A stretch of DNA of 64,000 bases, taken from the NCBI RefSeq assembly GCF_000717245.1, contig NZ_JNYQ01000018.1, positions 1 to 64,000 on the forward strand, written 5' to 3'. The translations under genes were made by a program, and so were the position numbers. The notes beneath the pieces were generated by a model. The model was not told the DNA's origin. It searched no databases and saw only the letters and a program-made list of their open reading frames with translations. This stretch comes from Kitasatospora papulosa (GTDB lineage Bacteria; Actinomycetota; Actinomycetes; Streptomycetales; Streptomycetaceae). Position 1 is the stretch's first letter, and each line of letters begins with the position of its first letter. Of the stretch, positions 62,631 through 64,000 are shown one piece after another.

Positions 62631-63731
62631 TCAGCCCATCACCCGCCCGTTGAGCACCACCGCGCGCGGCGAGGCCAGCACCCTCACGTCGGCCCTCGGG
62701 TCCTCGTCGTACACCACGAGGTCCGCCGGGGCGCCCTCCTCCAGCGCGGGCCTGCCGAGCCACCGGCGCGCGCCCCAGGCCGTCGCGGAGAGCGCGTCCA
62801 GGGCGGGGATGCCCGCCTTAACCAGTTCGGCGACCTCGTCGGCGATCAGGCCGTGCGCCAGCGATCCGCCCGCGTCCGTACCGGTGAAGACGGGGATCCC
62901 GGCGTCGTACGCCGCGCGCACGGTGTCGTACCGGCGCTCGTGGAGGCGTCGCATATGGGCGGACCAGCGGGGGAACTTGGCCTCGCCGCCCGCCGCGAGA
63001 GCGGGAAACGTCGCGATGTTGACCAGGGTGGGGACGATCGCCACGCCGCGCTCCGCGAACAGCGGGATGGTGTCCTCCGTCAGCCCCGTCGCGTGCTCGA
63101 CGCAGTCGATCCCGGCCTCCACCAGGTCCCGCAGCGAGTCCTCGGCGAAGCAGTGGGCGGTGACCCTCGCCCCGAGGCGGTGCGCCTCGGCGATCGCGGC
63201 CTCGACCTCACCGCGCGGCCAGCAGGCGGTGAGGTCCCCGGCGTCGCGGTCGATCCAGTCGCCGACCAGCTTGACCCAGCCGTCGCCGCGGCGCGCCTCC
63301 TGCGCGACGTAGGCGACGAGGTCACCGGGCTCGATCTCATGGGCGAAGTTGCGGATGTAGCGACGGGTCCTGGCGATGTGCCGCCCCGCTCTGATGATCT
63401 TCGGCAGGTCCTCGCGCTCGTCCACCCACCGGGTGTCCGACGGCGATCCCGCGTCCCGGATCAGCAGCGTGCCGGCCTCCCGGTCGGTGAGAGCCTGCTT
63501 CTCACTGGTCGCGGCGTCCACGGGGCCCTGGTGGTCGAGCCCGACATGGCAGTGGGCGTCGACGAGACCGGGCAGCGCCCAGCCGGTGAGCGTCACGGCG
63601 CCGTCCGCGCCCGGGGGCCTCTCGTAGGTGATCCGCCCGTCCACCGCCCAGAGTCCGTCCCTGACCTCGTCGGGACCGACGAGCACCCGCCCCTTGATCC
63701 GCAGCACCGGCGCCGCCTCCTGATCGCTCAT
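62631..63731 (-). CDS. Metal-dependent amidohydrolase
   Basis: The 366-residue product is an amidohydrolase-superfamily barrel. The metal ligands are seen in DAHCHVGLD (near residue 58), the His in TAHCFAED, the His in CVEHATGL and the Asp in FTGTDAGG. It resembles imidazolonepropionase-related and aryldialkylphosphatase-like members; the true substrate is unknown. TACAGT (63744-63739) lies seven bases before ATG 63731, so the message is probably leaderless. Confidence 0.87.
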   Translation of the reverse strand: MSDQEAAPVLRIKGRVLVGPDEVRDGLWAVDGRITYERPPGADGAVTLTGWALPGLVDAHCHVGLDHQGPVDAATSEKQALTDREAGTLLIRDAGSPSDTRWVDEREDLPKIIRAGRHIARTRRYIRNFAHEIEPGDLVAYVAQEARRGDGWVKLVGDWIDRDAGDLTACWPRGEVEAAIAEAHRLGARVTAHCFAEDSLRDLVEAGIDCVEHATGLTEDTIPLFAERGVAIVPTLVNIATFPALAAGGEAKFPRWSAHMRRLHERRYDTVRAAYDAGIPVFTGTDAGGSLAHGLIADEVAELVKAGIPALDALSATAWGARRWLGRPALEEGAPADLVVYDEDPRADVRVLASPRAVVLNGRVMG

Positions 63732-63835
63732 GGACAGCACTGTACGAGGCGGCCCGCCGGGGGGCCCGGGAGGTGCTGGGTACCCTCGGACGCAGGCGCT
63801 GACCGCGCACCGGCCGACCCGAAGAGAGCAGCACC

Positions 63836-64000
63836 GTGACGCACCCGTTCCTCGACCTCGCCCCGCTCACCGCCGCGCGTTTCGCAGCGATCGAGCGGCG
63901 GGTGGCCGGCCTCCTCGACACCGAGCAGGACGTCGTCATCATGCAGGGCGAGGCTCTGCTGCCCCTCGAAGGCTGCATCCGGGGCGGCGCCCGGCCCGGT
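63836..64000 (+). CDS. PLP-dependent aminotransferase, N-terminal part (cut by the window edge)
   Basis: The first 55 residues are present and the frame runs off the right edge. The sequence MTHPFLDLAPLTAARFAAIE with VVIMQGEALLPLEG is the N-terminus of the alanine-glyoxylate/serine-pyruvate aminotransferase family as found in Streptomyces. The PLP lysine lies outside the window. GTG 63836 has GAAGAGAG upstream. It is divergent from the amidohydrolase gene. Confidence 0.72.
   Translation, partial: MTHPFLDLAPLTAARFAAIERRVAGLLDTEQDVVIMQGEALLPLEGCIRGGARPG

Overview
The window is high-GC actinobacterial chromosome with strongly biased third positions, frequent GTG starts and many 4-base ATGA/GTGA gene overlaps. 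The gene content and order (fabG-fabI, tldD-tldE, tyrS, a Gbn-like nucleoid protein, pit, a cobalamin cluster, an LAETG-anchored surface protein) are those of the conserved core arm of a Streptomyces chromosome. This placement rests on remembered gene families and synteny, not on a search. I see no insertion sequence, prophage, CRISPR array or tRNA gene. About 63 protein genes are supported.

Left part (1-15.6 kb). The extreme left edge is the leader and promoter region of a leftward rRNA operon whose 16S gene lies outside the window. Its strongest promoter overlaps the stop codon of a methylpurine-DNA glycosylase gene. Then follow a Spo0M-like protein, a PEBP-family protein, an HNH endonuclease, a TSUP permease, an NfeD/SPFH membrane pair, an ABC ATPase, a GAF histidine kinase with its NarL-type regulator, a secreted lytic transglycosylase, a twin-FHA ABC transporter, serB and a SixA-type phosphatase.

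Middle part (15.6-36 kb). An MFS exporter with a divergent FadR-type regulator shares a palindromic promoter/operator. Next are the fatty acid genes fabG-fabI, the TldD/TldE protease pair, tyrS, moaA, an acetate-type symporter with its DUF485 partner, a subtilisin-like protease, an alcohol dehydrogenase, and a translationally coupled pair encoding a YhhN lysoplasmalogenase and a fatty-acid-hydroxylase-superfamily protein that may act on ether lipids. A CCC1 transporter and a DEDDh exonuclease with a BRCT domain close this part.

Right-middle part (36-50 kb). SURF1, a GH15 enzyme and a divergent SDR are followed by a five-gene Asp23/AmaP envelope-stress operon with a divergent P10-like gene. 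Then come an enoyl-CoA hydratase, the small nucleoid protein Gbn, an ABC-F ATPase preceded by a possible seven-codon leader peptide, a VOC protein, a large unknown protein, an alpha/beta hydrolase and a class II aldolase.

Right part (50-64 kb). A low-affinity phosphate transporter is followed by a cobalamin riboswitch and a tightly overlapping operon cobD-cobQ-chelatase ATPase-cobO-cobB. A convergent ZIP transporter and a CobE-CobC fusion come next. The operon covers the late cobalamin steps and chelatase motor only; cobN and the corrin-ring methyltransferases are not in the window. The window ends with an LAETG sortase substrate, an amidohydrolase, and the start of an aminotransferase cut by the right edge.

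The most interesting signals are regulatory or contextual: the ABC-F leader ORF, an alternating TGGATCA array near gbn, a 23-bp hairpin upstream of pit, a 12-bp-arm operator-like palindrome upstream of the LAETG gene, the ether-lipid gene pair, and the reduced cobalamin cluster.
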